Shown here: positions 1 to 7,831 of the stretch, piece by piece
Position numbering within the stretch: the stretch's first letter is position 1
Layout: each line of letters starts with the position of its first letter
NCBI GenBank assembly: GCA_026400535.1
Contig: JAPLOU010000020.1
Span: forward strand, 1 to 48,937
Direction: 5' to 3'
DNA length: 48,937 bases
DNA from: Hyphomicrobiales bacterium
Lineage (GTDB): Bacteria; Pseudomonadota; Alphaproteobacteria; Rhizobiales; Beijerinckiaceae
Position numbers and translations under genes: made by a program
Notes under the pieces: model-generated
What the model saw: the letters and a program-made list of their open reading frames with translations, nothing else
What the model was told of the DNA's origin: nothing
Database searches by the model: none

Positions 1-249
1 CAGGTTTGCGGTGATGCCAATAACAGTCTGACCGTCGCAGGTGTCCAACCCTACTTCCGGCCCTGCGTCCAGCCCAGGTGCCGGGGCGCAGTTGGCGTTC
101 ACCGGTGTCAAGGCCCCGGAAACCGCATCCCTCTCGATCCTGCAGCCGGATACCAGCAACCCTGCAACCATCGCGGCGCAGCATAACAAGGCGACCCGGA
201 CTGTCCCGGCGCACGCAACGGGGGGGCTTGACAAAGACAAACGGAACAC
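1..249 (-). CDS. Putative lipoprotein, 5' part only (runs off left edge)
   Basis: An open frame of 83 codons runs from a GTG at 249 leftwards to base 1 without a stop. It encodes a hydrophobic stretch (about residues 18-34) ending in LVSGC, a good lipobox, with Cys36 as the lipidated residue. The visible mature part has two more cysteines (Cys54 and Cys71), which could form a disulfide. I do not recognise the family. The GTG has no clear ribosome binding site and the signal sequence would be long, so the true start may be elsewhere. Codon usage is less GC3-biased than in the neighbouring genes. The call rests mainly on the lipobox. An alternative GTG-started frame on the other strand (41-289) is less convincing. 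Confidence 0.4.
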   Translation of the reverse strand, partial: MFRLSLSSPPVACAGTVRVALLCCAAMVAGLLVSGCRIERDAVSGALTPVNANCAPAPGLDAGPEVGLDTCDGQTVIGITANL

Positions 250-291
250 CGTGATTGCACATGGTTGCCCTGCATTTATCTTGGATTAACC

Positions 292-307
292 TTAATCAAA
301 TGTTACC
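292..307. promoter_or_regulatory. CtrA-like box, TTAA-N7-TTAC
   Basis: TTAATCAAATGTTACC sits about 45 bases upstream of the putative lipoprotein start, in an A+T-rich patch within the 250-487 intergenic stretch. It overlaps a GATTAA-CC-TTAATC dyad at 284-297. The alphaproteobacterial CtrA consensus is TTAA-N7-TTAA, so this is one base off in the second half. Apart from this patch I see no gene or structure in 250-487. Confidence 0.3.
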
Positions 308-487
308 TAAGGGAATTAAACGCCAACTTAAGTCTCGCGGCTGCCGGTTCCTTTCCAGCCGCATCCACGATTGGTGAGATGGTCGCGGCGTGTCCGGTCA
401 GCGGCCACGGGGTCCGGTTGCCCGGGCGCGCGCTGGAGCGCTCCGACGGGCCAGCCGTCGGCAGTCCGTGTTGCCGCCCACCAGTGT

Positions 488-934
488 TCAGGCAGCCTTG
501 CCGATCAGCCACGCCAGCCGTTCGACCGCCAGTTCGTAGCCCTGTACCCCAAACCCGGCGATCACCCCGTCGGCGCGCAGTGACACGTAAGAATGGTGCC
601 GGAAGTGCTCGCGCTTGTGGACGTTCGAGATATGAACCTCCAGGACCGGGCCCTCGAAGGTGTTCAGCGCATCGAGGATGGCGATGGAGGTATGGGTGAA
701 GGCGCCCGGATTGATAGCGATACCGGCGGCAACATCCCGCGCCTCGTGGATCCAGTCGATCAGTTCGTACTCGCGGTTCGACTGGTGAAAGCGCAGGTCG
801 AGGCCGTGGCTTGACGCAAGCTTCCGGCAGCTGGCCTCGACATCCGCCAGCGTCTCGTGGCCATAGATCGCCGGCTGGCGCTTGCCGAGCAGGTTGAGGT
901 TCGGCCCATTGAGGACAAAGATCAGACGGGACAT
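488..934 (-). CDS. aroQ: Type II 3-dehydroquinate dehydratase
   Basis: Dehydrates 3-dehydroquinate to 3-dehydroshikimate in the cytoplasm, either in aromatic biosynthesis or, reversibly, in quinate catabolism. The 148-aa product has the family length and the class II signatures. These are the N-terminal [12 protein letters not shown] with the lid region after it (RQPAIYG), [13 protein letters not shown], the [17 protein letters not shown] block carrying the active-site Asn, and [17 protein letters not shown] with the catalytic His. Starting at the second Met (934) gives the usual N-terminus; the first Met at 943 is also possible. It lies 24 bases downstream of dctM on the same strand, so it is probably cotranscribed with the TRAP transporter. 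That context hints at uptake and use of quinate or shikimate-type acids rather than pure biosynthesis (inference). Confidence 0.95.
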   Translation of the reverse strand: MSRLIFVLNGPNLNLLGKRQPAIYGHETLADVEASCRKLASSHGLDLRFHQSNREYELIDWIHEARDVAAGIAINPGAFTHTSIAILDALNTFEGPVLEVHISNVHKREHFRHHSYVSLRADGVIAGFGVQGYELAVERLAWLIGKAA

Positions 935-958
935 GGGCACCATGGGTTTGCGGTTGGG

Positions 959-2254
959 TCAGCCAGCATAGCCGAACCGGCGCGGCAGCCAAAGCACCGT
1001 ATCGGGCACAAGGATCATGAACAGCAAGCAAGCGACCAGCACCAGAACCCAGGGCCAGATCGCGTCGATGATGACCTTCAGCGGAATGCCGGTGATGGCA
1101 TTGAGCACGAACAGCAACACGCCATAGGGTGGTGTGATCAGCCCAATCATGCAGTTGACCACGGCAACGACGCCAAAATGCACGAGATCGATGCCCAGCG
1201 CCTTCACGGTCGGGATAAAGACCGGGATGATGACAAGGATGATCGTCGATGCGTCGAGGAAGCAGCCGAGCACCAGGAAGAGCAGATTGAGCAATAACAT
1301 GAACATCAGCGGCGAGATGTCGACGCCTTCCATCATTTTTGCGACCTGGGCCGGGATGTTCTCGCTGGCGATGATGTAGTTGAAGATCAGCGCCGAACCG
1401 ATGATCAGGCCGACGGAGGCGGAGGAGCGGACGCTGTCGTGCATCACCGTGCGGATCGTGGCGAAACTCAGGGCGCGATAGACGAACGCCGCCACGAGGA
1501 AGGCATAGGCGGCTGCGATCGCGGCAGCTTCGGTCGGCGTGGTCGCGCCCCCATAGATGCCCGCCAGCAGGATCACCGGCATCAGCAGCGCCGGCAGGGC
1601 GCGGAAGGTCACACCCGGGATCGCGCGCAGCGGCACCGGTTCTTCGAGCGGAACATCAAGCTTGTAGGCCGTGTAGGTGTTCAACAGCATCATCGCGGCC
1701 GCCATGACGAGGCCCGGAACCAGGCCACCCAGAAACAGGTAGCCGATCGAGGCATCCGACACGATCGAGTAAAGCACCATCGGAATCGACGGCGGGATGA
1801 TCGGTCCGATCACGGCGGTGGCGGCGGTGATCGCTGCCGCGTAGCCGAGCGGATAGCGGTTGTCCTTGATCATCATGTCGATGGACATCTTGCCCATGCC
1901 GACAACATCCGCCACGGCCGAGCCTGACATCCCTGCGAAGATGACGCTGGTGACGACGTTGACATGGCCCATGCCGCCCTTGAGCCGCCCCACAATGGCG
2001 AGGCAGAAATCGGTGAGCCGGGCCGAGATCGTTCCGGCATTCATGACATTTGCCGCGACGATGAACAGCGGAATTGCAAGGATCACGAACGAGTCATAGA
2101 GGCCCTGGATGATCTGCTCGGCCGCCAGCCCGAGATCCTGCCCCTTCACCGCCAGATAGACGATCGCCGACACGATCATCGACAGGGGAATCGGCGCGCC
2201 GATGGTTGCGAGCGACACCAGCGCGCACAGGCAGGACAGCAGCGCGATGCTCAT
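959..2254 (-). CDS. dctM: TRAP transporter large permease
   Basis: Large membrane subunit of a tripartite ATP-independent periplasmic transporter, which couples solute uptake to a sodium or proton gradient. The 431-aa product is the normal size for DctM. It consists almost entirely of hydrophobic helices, with family blocks such as IFAGMSGSAVADVVGMGKM, IGPIIPPSIPMVLYSI and GLITPPYGVLLFV. The frame is open further upstream, but the ATG at 2254 is preferred because it overlaps the dctQ stop in ATGA (2251-2254), which signals translational coupling. The upstream extension is arginine-rich and unlike the family. The operon order is dctP-dctQ-dctM-aroQ. Confidence 0.95.
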   Translation of the reverse strand: MSIALLSCLCALVSLATIGAPIPLSMIVSAIVYLAVKGQDLGLAAEQIIQGLYDSFVILAIPLFIVAANVMNAGTISARLTDFCLAIVGRLKGGMGHVNVVTSVIFAGMSGSAVADVVGMGKMSIDMMIKDNRYPLGYAAAITAATAVIGPIIPPSIPMVLYSIVSDASIGYLFLGGLVPGLVMAAAMMLLNTYTAYKLDVPLEEPVPLRAIPGVTFRALPALLMPVILLAGIYGGATTPTEAAAIAAAYAFLVAAFVYRALSFATIRTVMHDSVRSSASVGLIIGSALIFNYIIASENIPAQVAKMMEGVDISPLMFMLLLNLLFLVLGCFLDASTIILVIIPVFIPTVKALGIDLVHFGVVAVVNCMIGLITPPYGVLLFVLNAITGIPLKVIIDAIWPWVLVLVACLLFMILVPDTVLWLPRRFGYAG

Positions 2255-2766
2255 TGCACGTGGTATCCGTCGCCAGCCTCGCGTCCGTCCAGATGATCGG
2301 GATCGGCGCCCCGCAAGAGCAGCCAGGCCCGCCATGCGTAGCGCACCGTCAACATGGCCGCGAAGATGCCATAGATGCTGAACACAATGTCAAGGCGGAT
2401 GCCGATCACTGACGAGCGCTTGATCTGGTAAAAGTCGATGTAGCTCCAGGTGGCCGGCAGCGCGGCCAGGAAGCCTCCGGAGATGGCGACGGCCGAGATC
2501 AGGGCAAACCAGCGCTGAACCCGCGGCCGCACCGCGCCAAAGAGCACATCGAAGCGCACATGGTCCTTTTCCTGCAGCACGAAGGCGCCGGCCCAGAACA
2601 CGACCCAGAGCCAGAGGGTGAGGCAGGCTTCGAGCGTCCACAGCAGCGGCGAGCCGAAGAGATAGCGCGCTGCAATCTGGATGAGGAATATGACGAACAG
2701 TGCCCCCAGCATCAGCGCGGCGATGTCGAGCGCAGCCATGCGCAGACGCCCGATCAGCCCCGACAT
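2251..2766 (-). CDS. dctQ: TRAP transporter small permease
   Basis: Small four-helix membrane subunit that pairs with DctM. The 171-aa product shows four hydrophobic segments and the family hallmark with a conserved Trp/Glu region after the second segment (LLWTLEACLTLWLWVVFWAG). This is followed by a KDHVRFDVLFGAV motif typical of DctQ. It ends in a four-base overlap with dctM and starts 30 bases after dctP. The position and size fit a three-gene TRAP operon. Confidence 0.92.
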   Translation of the reverse strand: MSGLIGRLRMAALDIAALMLGALFVIFLIQIAARYLFGSPLLWTLEACLTLWLWVVFWAGAFVLQEKDHVRFDVLFGAVRPRVQRWFALISAVAISGGFLAALPATWSYIDFYQIKRSSVIGIRLDIVFSIYGIFAAMLTVRYAWRAWLLLRGADPDHLDGREAGDGYHVQ

Positions 2767-2796
2767 CGCGTCCTCGCCTTCGGTTCCACCCGCGGA

Positions 2797-3798
2797 TCAG
2801 CGCACCGCGTTGATGCGCTCGACCATGCCCGCCGGCCAATCCTTCGCGAACTTCGACGCAAGGTAGTCGGCCTGCACCTTCTTGCGGAAGGCCTCGACAT
2901 CGGGCGTGTAGACCTTGAGCCCCTGCGCCTTGAAGAAATCCTCAAGCTCGACCTCGAGCCTGAGCTGGCGCTGGCGGGCCTGCTCCGAGGCGTCGTCGGC
3001 CGCCTTCTGGATCGTGGCCTGCTGGGCCGGGGTGAAACGGTCGAACACGCGCTTGGAAATGGCGAGGTAGTTCTGGTCGACCAGATGCGAGGTCAGCACG
3101 ATCTGCTTGGTCACCTCGAAGAACTTCGAATCCCTGACCGTCGGCAGGGGATTGTCCTGTCCATCGACCGCGCCCGTCTGCAGGGCCGTGTAGATTTCGG
3201 TGAAGGCGAGCGGCAGGGGATTGGCGCCGAGCGCCGTGCCAAGGAACAACCATGCTTCGGAGTTTGGCATGCGCAGCTTGACGCCGGCGAGGTCAGCGGG
3301 CGTCCTGATCTCCTTCTCGCTGCGCAGGTTCACCTGACGGCGGCCCAGATACATCACCGAGAGCAGCTTGACCCCGAGGCGGTCCTCGGTGGTCTTTTTC
3401 AGGTCGTTCATCAGCGTGTCCGCGAACACCTTCTTCTGGTGGTCGGCATCGCGCAGCAGGTAGCCGGCAGTGAAGATCGACCAGGCCGGAATCAGCGTTG
3501 CGAGCTCCTGCGGCGAAGTGATCGACATCTCGAGATTGTTGCGCGCGATGGCCTCAAGTTCCGTGCCCTGGCGGAACAGTGTGGCGTTCCAGTGCGGCTG
3601 AAAGGTCGCGAAATCCTTGACCGCCGGGCCAAATATCTCTGTCAGGGCGATGGCGCGCTGGTCGGTTGGCGTGGCGGGTGCCGACAGCCGGAGCGTGACG
3701 CCTTGCGCCTGGGCCGGGGCAAGCCCCGAGGAGAGGCCGACCGTGCCGGCTGCTGCAGCAAGACGGAGCATGGTGCGGCGGTTGATGGATGTGCTCAT
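2797..3798 (-). CDS. dctP: TRAP transporter substrate-binding protein
   Basis: Periplasmic extracytoplasmic solute receptor of the DctP family (333 aa). It has a basic n-region with NRRTML followed by a hydrophobic core and APAQAQG, consistent with a cleaved (possibly Tat) signal peptide. The central motif LAGVKLRMPNSEAW carries the Arg that normally makes the salt bridge with a substrate carboxylate. YTALQTGAVDGQDNPLPTV is the family signature. An acidic ligand is therefore likely. Its neighbour aroQ suggests quinate, shikimate or dehydroshikimate (inference). It is the first gene of the operon and is divergent from a TetR gene across about 125 bases. Confidence 0.95.
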   Translation of the reverse strand: MSTSINRRTMLRLAAAAGTVGLSSGLAPAQAQGVTLRLSAPATPTDQRAIALTEIFGPAVKDFATFQPHWNATLFRQGTELEAIARNNLEMSITSPQELATLIPAWSIFTAGYLLRDADHQKKVFADTLMNDLKKTTEDRLGVKLLSVMYLGRRQVNLRSEKEIRTPADLAGVKLRMPNSEAWLFLGTALGANPLPLAFTEIYTALQTGAVDGQDNPLPTVRDSKFFEVTKQIVLTSHLVDQNYLAISKRVFDRFTPAQQATIQKAADDASEQARQRQLRLEVELEDFFKAQGLKVYTPDVEAFRKKVQADYLASKFAKDWPAGMVERINAVR

Positions 3799-3925
3799 GG
3801 TCTTGGTCCTCCCTGGCGGACGATGTTCAAGGCGTTGGTCGCCTTGCCGTTCTTGCTTGATCTGAAGGCCGGTTGACGATCAGACATACCCGGTGCACGG
3901 TTGTACGAAATGGTTACTTTGTCAA

Positions 3926-4669
3926 ATGGCGGCTTCCGATCCTCCCTTCAAACGCCGTGGTCACGCGCGCGGACCGCAGCCGGCAGTGCGCCATGAAGCC
4001 CAGGGCGAGGCAGGCGCCTCGGGCTGGAAACAGGATCCTGACGCGGTCAGGCGGAACATCCTCGAGACGGCCCGGCGCGCCTTTGTCGACAAGGGTCTGA
4101 GCGGCGCGCGGATCGACGCGATCGCGGCTGGCACAGCGACCAGCAAGCGCATGATCTACTACTATTTCGGCGACAAGGAGGGCTTGTACCGGGCGGTCCT
4201 CGAAGATGCCTACACACGGATCCGGAGGCTGGAGCAATCGCTCGATCTGGGGGCACTGGAACCGATGGACGCCCTTCGGGCGCTGACGGGACTGACGTTC
4301 GACTATCACGCCGACAATCCCGATTTCGTCCGGCTCGTCATGATCGAGAACATCCACCATGCCCGGCACCTCAAGACCTCACAACAGATCGGGGCCCTGA
4401 ACCATACCGCGATCGACATGCTCGCGGACATCTACGCGCGTGGCCTCGAGGACGGGGTGTTCCGCGCCGGCATCGCGCCGATCGACCTGCACCTGACGAT
4501 CAGCGCGCTGTCGTTCTACAACGTCTCGAACCAGTCAACGATCAGGCAGATTTTCGGTCATGACATGGCGCAGCCGGGCGTGCGCACGAGACGCCGCGCG
4601 ATGGTCATCGAAACCGTCCTGCGCCATGTCCGCGTCGTGGAAGCGGATCGCTCAGAGGCGAACGGATGA
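3926..4669 (+). CDS. TetR/AcrR family transcriptional regulator
   Basis: A 247-aa one-component regulator. An N-terminal extension of about 35 polar residues precedes the TetR DNA-binding domain. That domain reads from RRNILETARRAFVDKGLSG through the HTH to TSKRMIYYYFGDKEGLYRAV, the family signature. The C-terminal ligand domain resembles the TetR_C variety with FVRLVMIENIHHARHL. Start choice is uncertain: ATG codons at 3893 and 3926 both have weak ribosome sites. It is divergent from dctP and most likely controls the TRAP-aroQ operon in response to the imported compound (inference). Its last 18 bases overlap the 3' end of the small gene on the other strand. Confidence 0.9.
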   Translation: MAASDPPFKRRGHARGPQPAVRHEAQGEAGASGWKQDPDAVRRNILETARRAFVDKGLSGARIDAIAAGTATSKRMIYYYFGDKEGLYRAVLEDAYTRIRRLEQSLDLGALEPMDALRALTGLTFDYHADNPDFVRLVMIENIHHARHLKTSQQIGALNHTAIDMLADIYARGLEDGVFRAGIAPIDLHLTISALSFYNVSNQSTIRQIFGHDMAQPGVRTRRRAMVIETVLRHVRVVEADRSEANG

Positions 4670-4777
4670 CGAGGCGCCGAAGGCTTCTGCAGCCTGGCGC
4701 TGCTGCATGTCGAGCACGCCATACCAGACGCAGGCGGCAACGAGGCTGAACGCAAGCGCGGCAAAAAAGGCTTTCAT
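4652..4777 (-). CDS. 41-aa single-pass membrane peptide next to mobA
   Basis: A short gene not normally called by length cut-offs. The product starts MKAFFAALAFSLVAACVWYG, one hydrophobic helix, followed by a short polar tail (DMQQRQAAEAF onwards) ending in SSVRL. A strong ribosome site GGAGGG lies 7 bases before the ATG, which argues strongly for translation. It follows mobA by 83 bases on the same strand, in the order fdhD-mobA-peptide. A role with formate dehydrogenase or cofactor maturation is a guess from position only. The 3' end overlaps the convergent TetR gene by 18 bases. Confidence 0.65.
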   Translation of the reverse strand: MKAFFAALAFSLVAACVWYGVLDMQQRQAAEAFGASSSVRL

Positions 4778-4806
4778 CGGGGAACCCTCCGGTTTCTTGG
4801 GCGGAT

Positions 4807-4820
4807 TTCGTCGCGACGAA
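4807..4820. promoter_or_regulatory. 14-bp perfect palindrome in mobA/peptide spacer
   Basis: TTCGTCGCGACGAA is self-complementary. It lies about 30 bases upstream of the start of the 41-aa peptide gene, between that gene and mobA. It could be a protein-binding site or a small RNA hairpin. No T-run follows, so it is not a standard terminator. Confidence 0.3.
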
Positions 4821-4860
4821 CCCGCTTTCCAGACCTATCTAGTCGGCATGCCGCCGCGGA

Positions 4861-5490
4861 TCAAGCCACGAGACCACGCGCGATGAGGCCTTCGGCTTCG
4901 GCAAGATCGGCCGGTTCGTTGGCGTTGAAAAACGGATCGACGGGATCGGTCTGCCAGGTGCAGGTGGCAAGCCGGTATCGCGCCGTGAAGCGGTCGATCT
5001 TGCGTTCATGTTCGACGGCGAGCGCATGATGCAGCGCCTGACGAAGCGTCACCGGCCACAGGCCAATGACCGGATGGCTCCAGCCACCCGAGGCCGCGAC
5101 CGCCAGTTCCGCGCCGGAGGTGGCCATGTCGGCGACGAACCGCTTCACGAGGTCGCGCGGAATGAACGGCGTGTCGGCCGCGACGCTGACCACATGGGTG
5201 ATGGCAGGCCGATGGACTGCGGCCCAGTCGAGGCCCGCCAGAATACCCGCCAACGGCCCGGCAAAACCATCGACACCGTCAGCCGCCACCGGCAGCTGCC
5301 AGCGCATGAAGCGTTCCGGATCGCCGTTGGCGTTGATGATCAGCCCGGCGCATTGCGGCGCGAGGCGCTCAATGACGTGATCGAGGATGGTCCTGCCGGC
5401 AAGGGTCTTCAGCGGCTTGTCGCCGCCACCCATGCGCCGGGCAAGCCCGCCGGCGAGCAGCACGCCAAGGACAGGACCCGTGTCAATCAT
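4861..5490 (-). CDS. mobA: Molybdenum cofactor guanylyltransferase
   Basis: Transfers GMP from GTP to molybdopterin-Mo, making the MGD cofactor needed by bis-MGD enzymes such as formate dehydrogenase. The 209-aa product has the N-terminal nucleotide-binding loop [18 protein letters not shown], the metal-binding VAADTPF block, PVIGLWP and the C-terminal [10 protein letters not shown]. All are typical of MobA. The ATG at 5490 overlaps the end of fdhD by 8 bases, so the two are translationally coupled. The client enzyme is encoded about 34 kb away in the same window. Confidence 0.95.
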   Translation of the reverse strand: MIDTGPVLGVLLAGGLARRMGGGDKPLKTLAGRTILDHVIERLAPQCAGLIINANGDPERFMRWQLPVAADGVDGFAGPLAGILAGLDWAAVHRPAITHVVSVAADTPFIPRDLVKRFVADMATSGAELAVAASGGWSHPVIGLWPVTLRQALHHALAVEHERKIDRFTARYRLATCTWQTDPVDPFFNANEPADLAEAEGLIARGLVA

Positions 5491-6376
5491 CCCCACCCGC
5501 TCCCTTGCGCCGTGACCCGGCGCTTTCATCGGCGACGAAGCGCAGATCCTGGTCGAAGACAATCCGCTCGGCGCCGGCCAGCGCCAGGAAGCGCTTGCCG
5601 CGCGCCCGACCGATCAGGGTGAGACCGGCCTTGCGCGCCAGTTCCACGCCCCACGCGGTGAAGCCCGAGCGCGAGACCAGCACCGGAATGCCCATGCGCA
5701 CCGTTTTGATCACCATCTCCGAGGTCAGCCGGCCCGTTGTGTAGAAAATCTTGTCCGCCGCGCTGATCTTGTGGCGGAACATGTAGCCCGCGATCTTGTC
5801 GATGGCGTTGTGGCGGCCGACATCCTCCATGTAGATGATCGGCCTGTCAGCGACGCACAAGACGCAGCCATGAATCGCGCCCGCCTCGAGATAGAGCGAG
5901 GGCGTGGTGTTGATCTTGTGGGTAAGCGCGTAGAGCCAGGAGGTCCGCACCTCGGCCTGCGGCAGGACAAGGCCCTCGATCACATCCATAAGATCGCCAA
6001 AGGCGGTGCCTTGCGCGCAGCCGGATGTCTGGGTGCGCTTCTTGAGCTTGCTCTCGAAATTCGTCTGTGTGTCCGTGCGCACCACGACGACGCCGAGTTC
6101 CTCGTCCACGTCGATGCCGGTGACCTCATCCGTAGGCTTCAGCATGCCCTGATTGAGCAGGAAGCCGACCGCGAGTTCCTCGGGATGATCGCCAATCGTC
6201 ATCATGGTGACGATTTCCTGGGCGTTCAGATAGAGCGTCAGCGCCTTCTCATGGATCACGCGGGTCTCGACGCTCTGCCCGGCCTGGTCGATGCCGGCGA
6301 CGATCGTCGACAGATGCGGATCATCGGGATCTGGGCGGACAAGATAGTCCATCAGCGGCGGCAATTGTGCGGGCAT
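5483..6376 (-). CDS. fdhD: Formate dehydrogenase accessory sulfurtransferase
   Basis: Delivers sulfur from IscS-type desulfurase to the Mo-bis-MGD cofactor of formate dehydrogenase. From the Met at 6376 the product is 297 aa. Family blocks are [45 protein letters not shown] and [14 protein letters not shown]. The active loop reads TSGCAQG, with a single Cys120 where the E. coli enzyme has CxxC. A second cysteine pair, CVLC, lies at residues 171-174 just before the nucleotide-binding EDVGRHN. Upstream in-frame Met codons exist but give an atypical Cys/Trp-containing leader. Confidence 0.95.
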   Translation of the reverse strand: MPAQLPPLMDYLVRPDPDDPHLSTIVAGIDQAGQSVETRVIHEKALTLYLNAQEIVTMMTIGDHPEELAVGFLLNQGMLKPTDEVTGIDVDEELGVVVVRTDTQTNFESKLKKRTQTSGCAQGTAFGDLMDVIEGLVLPQAEVRTSWLYALTHKINTTPSLYLEAGAIHGCVLCVADRPIIYMEDVGRHNAIDKIAGYMFRHKISAADKIFYTTGRLTSEMVIKTVRMGIPVLVSRSGFTAWGVELARKAGLTLIGRARGKRFLALAGAERIVFDQDLRFVADESAGSRRKGAGGDD

Positions 6377-6460
6377 GGGCAGTCCTTCGGGGCGGGCGCA
6401 CCATAGACAGTGTGCAGATCGGGCCAAGACCATCATCGCGAACGATCACCGCAATCATGG

Positions 6461-6476
6461 TTAACAGAGCTTTACC
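6461..6476. promoter_or_regulatory. CtrA-like box, TTAA-N7-TTAC
   Basis: TTAACAGAGCTTTACC lies in the 180-base divergent space between fdhD and the O-antigen ligase-like gene. It is preceded by GG, as in many rhizobial CtrA sites. Second half-site TTAC differs from the TTAA consensus by one base. It has the same form as the site at 292-307. Confidence 0.3.
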
Positions 6477-6577
6477 CTGTTGCCGGAACTCTACAGACGC
6501 AAGAGTTCAAGTCAGGCTATTGTGACGCGGGGTGACAAGGTGGACAGGCGTCCGCCATGCCTGCAGGGCGGGGCCGA

Positions 6578-7831
6578 ATGAGCGACTACCGGATGAGGCC
6601 TGGAGATGGACGCCGGACGCTTGACCCAGCGCAAGACTCTGCGTTGCTGCTGCAGCGCATCGGGTTTTTCACCCTGGGCGTCGCCCTTCCGGTGTCGTCG
6701 ATGCTGTCGCGGCGCGCCGCCGTGGTGCTGGTCCCGATCGGCGTGGCGCTGCTGATCATCGCCGCGCTCCTGACCGAACCCGAACGCTTTGTCCGGTCGT
6801 TCCGGCGCAGGTGCCTGAGGGCTACCACACTGGCACTCGGCTTGTTGATCGGATGGTGCCTTCTGTCGCTCGGCTGGGCGCCGAAGGGCGGCGCCGACCG
6901 GATTCTCAACATGCTGTTTGCGCTCGCGCTCGGGATCGCCGCGATCGCGGCCCTGCCCGAGCGGATGCGAGCGGCCAATCTCAACGCGCTGGCGGTGGGC
7001 GCCGGCAGCGCCATTGCCATCCTCATCGCCATGGAAATGACTGGCTTCGGGCTTGGCGACAGGGATGACGACCTGACCCTGGTGATCCGAGGGCTTGCGC
7101 TGATCATCACGGTGTCCGGGCCGCTGGTGTCCTGGCTGCTGCTGCGCGGACGGACACGCGGCGGCCTCGCCCTGTTTGGCCTTCTGGCCGCGGTGACGCT
7201 CGTCGACGCCGAACCGGTCCTGGTCGTGGCCATGGCGGCCGGGACGCTGGCATTTGCCGCCGTGCTTGCGATGCGGGGACGCTCTGTCGAATGGCTGGCG
7301 CTCCTGCTGGCCTTGATCGTCATGGCGACGCCGATCACGCCCTGGATCATGCTGGGCGCCGTCCAACCCGTCCTGCACCTGGATGATCAGACCCTCGCGC
7401 CGTTCAGCGCCTGGGCCGCACTCATCGCACAGGCGCCCATCAAGCTGGTGACAGGCCACGGCTTTGGCGCCAGCGCCCTTTCGCCACAACTGCCGGGCTC
7501 GCTGCTGGTCGAGGTCTGGCACGACCTCGGCATGGTCGGCGCCACCGCGATCGCGTTGTCCCTCTGGTTCGCCGTCTCGGGACTCAAGGTGCTGCAGCCC
7601 GTGATCCGGGCCGGGGCGGCCTATGCCTATGTCGTCGCCTTCACGTTTGGCGCGCTCGGCCTGGCCGGCTTCAGGGCATGGTGGCTGATGACGATGGTCG
7701 CCGCGGTAATCGTGACCACTGCCGTTGCGCGCGGTCAGGCGCGTACGGACCGGCCGGTGGCGACCTTTGTCCGGGCAAGAGCGCCGGACGGGACCAGCGC
7801 GCCGCCGGCAAAGCCGGACAACACGCCCTGA
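6578..7831 (+). CDS. O-antigen ligase/polymerase-like membrane protein
   Basis: A polytopic membrane protein of about 417 aa with roughly ten hydrophobic segments. The longest periplasmic-type loop carries LVTGHGFGASAL and then VEVWHDLGMVGATAIALSLWF. This matches the Wzy_C/WaaL pattern in which a GxG element precedes an H-x-LG-x-G motif. A role in ligating or polymerising surface polysaccharide is therefore likely, but the substrate is unknown. Start is ambiguous between ATG at 6557 and 6578; the latter has AGGGCGG upstream. The gene converges on dppF with adjacent stops. Confidence 0.7.
   Translation: MSDYRMRPGDGRRTLDPAQDSALLLQRIGFFTLGVALPVSSMLSRRAAVVLVPIGVALLIIAALLTEPERFVRSFRRRCLRATTLALGLLIGWCLLSLGWAPKGGADRILNMLFALALGIAAIAALPERMRAANLNALAVGAGSAIAILIAMEMTGFGLGDRDDDLTLVIRGLALIITVSGPLVSWLLLRGRTRGGLALFGLLAAVTLVDAEPVLVVAMAAGTLAFAAVLAMRGRSVEWLALLLALIVMATPITPWIMLGAVQPVLHLDDQTLAPFSAWAALIAQAPIKLVTGHGFGASALSPQLPGSLLVEVWHDLGMVGATAIALSLWFAVSGLKVLQPVIRAGAAYAYVVAFTFGALGLAGFRAWWLMTMVAAVIVTTAVARGQARTDRPVATFVRARAPDGTSAPPAKPDNTP

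Noticed and set aside
41..289. A GTG-started 82-codon plus-strand frame at the left edge
   Set aside because: Composition is bland, there is no ribosome site, and the opposite strand offers a better candidate with a lipobox.
303..1031. A 242-codon minus-strand frame overlapping aroQ
   Set aside because: Arg/Pro-rich shadow in another frame of aroQ, which is clearly real.
2560..3876. A 438-codon plus-strand open frame over dctQ and dctP
   Set aside because: It is an antisense shadow of two well-supported TRAP genes, with low-complexity Leu/Arg/Gly composition and no family features.
3799..3925. Search for a TetR operator between dctP and the TetR gene
   Set aside because: The region must hold two promoters, but I found no palindrome strong enough to name as the operator.
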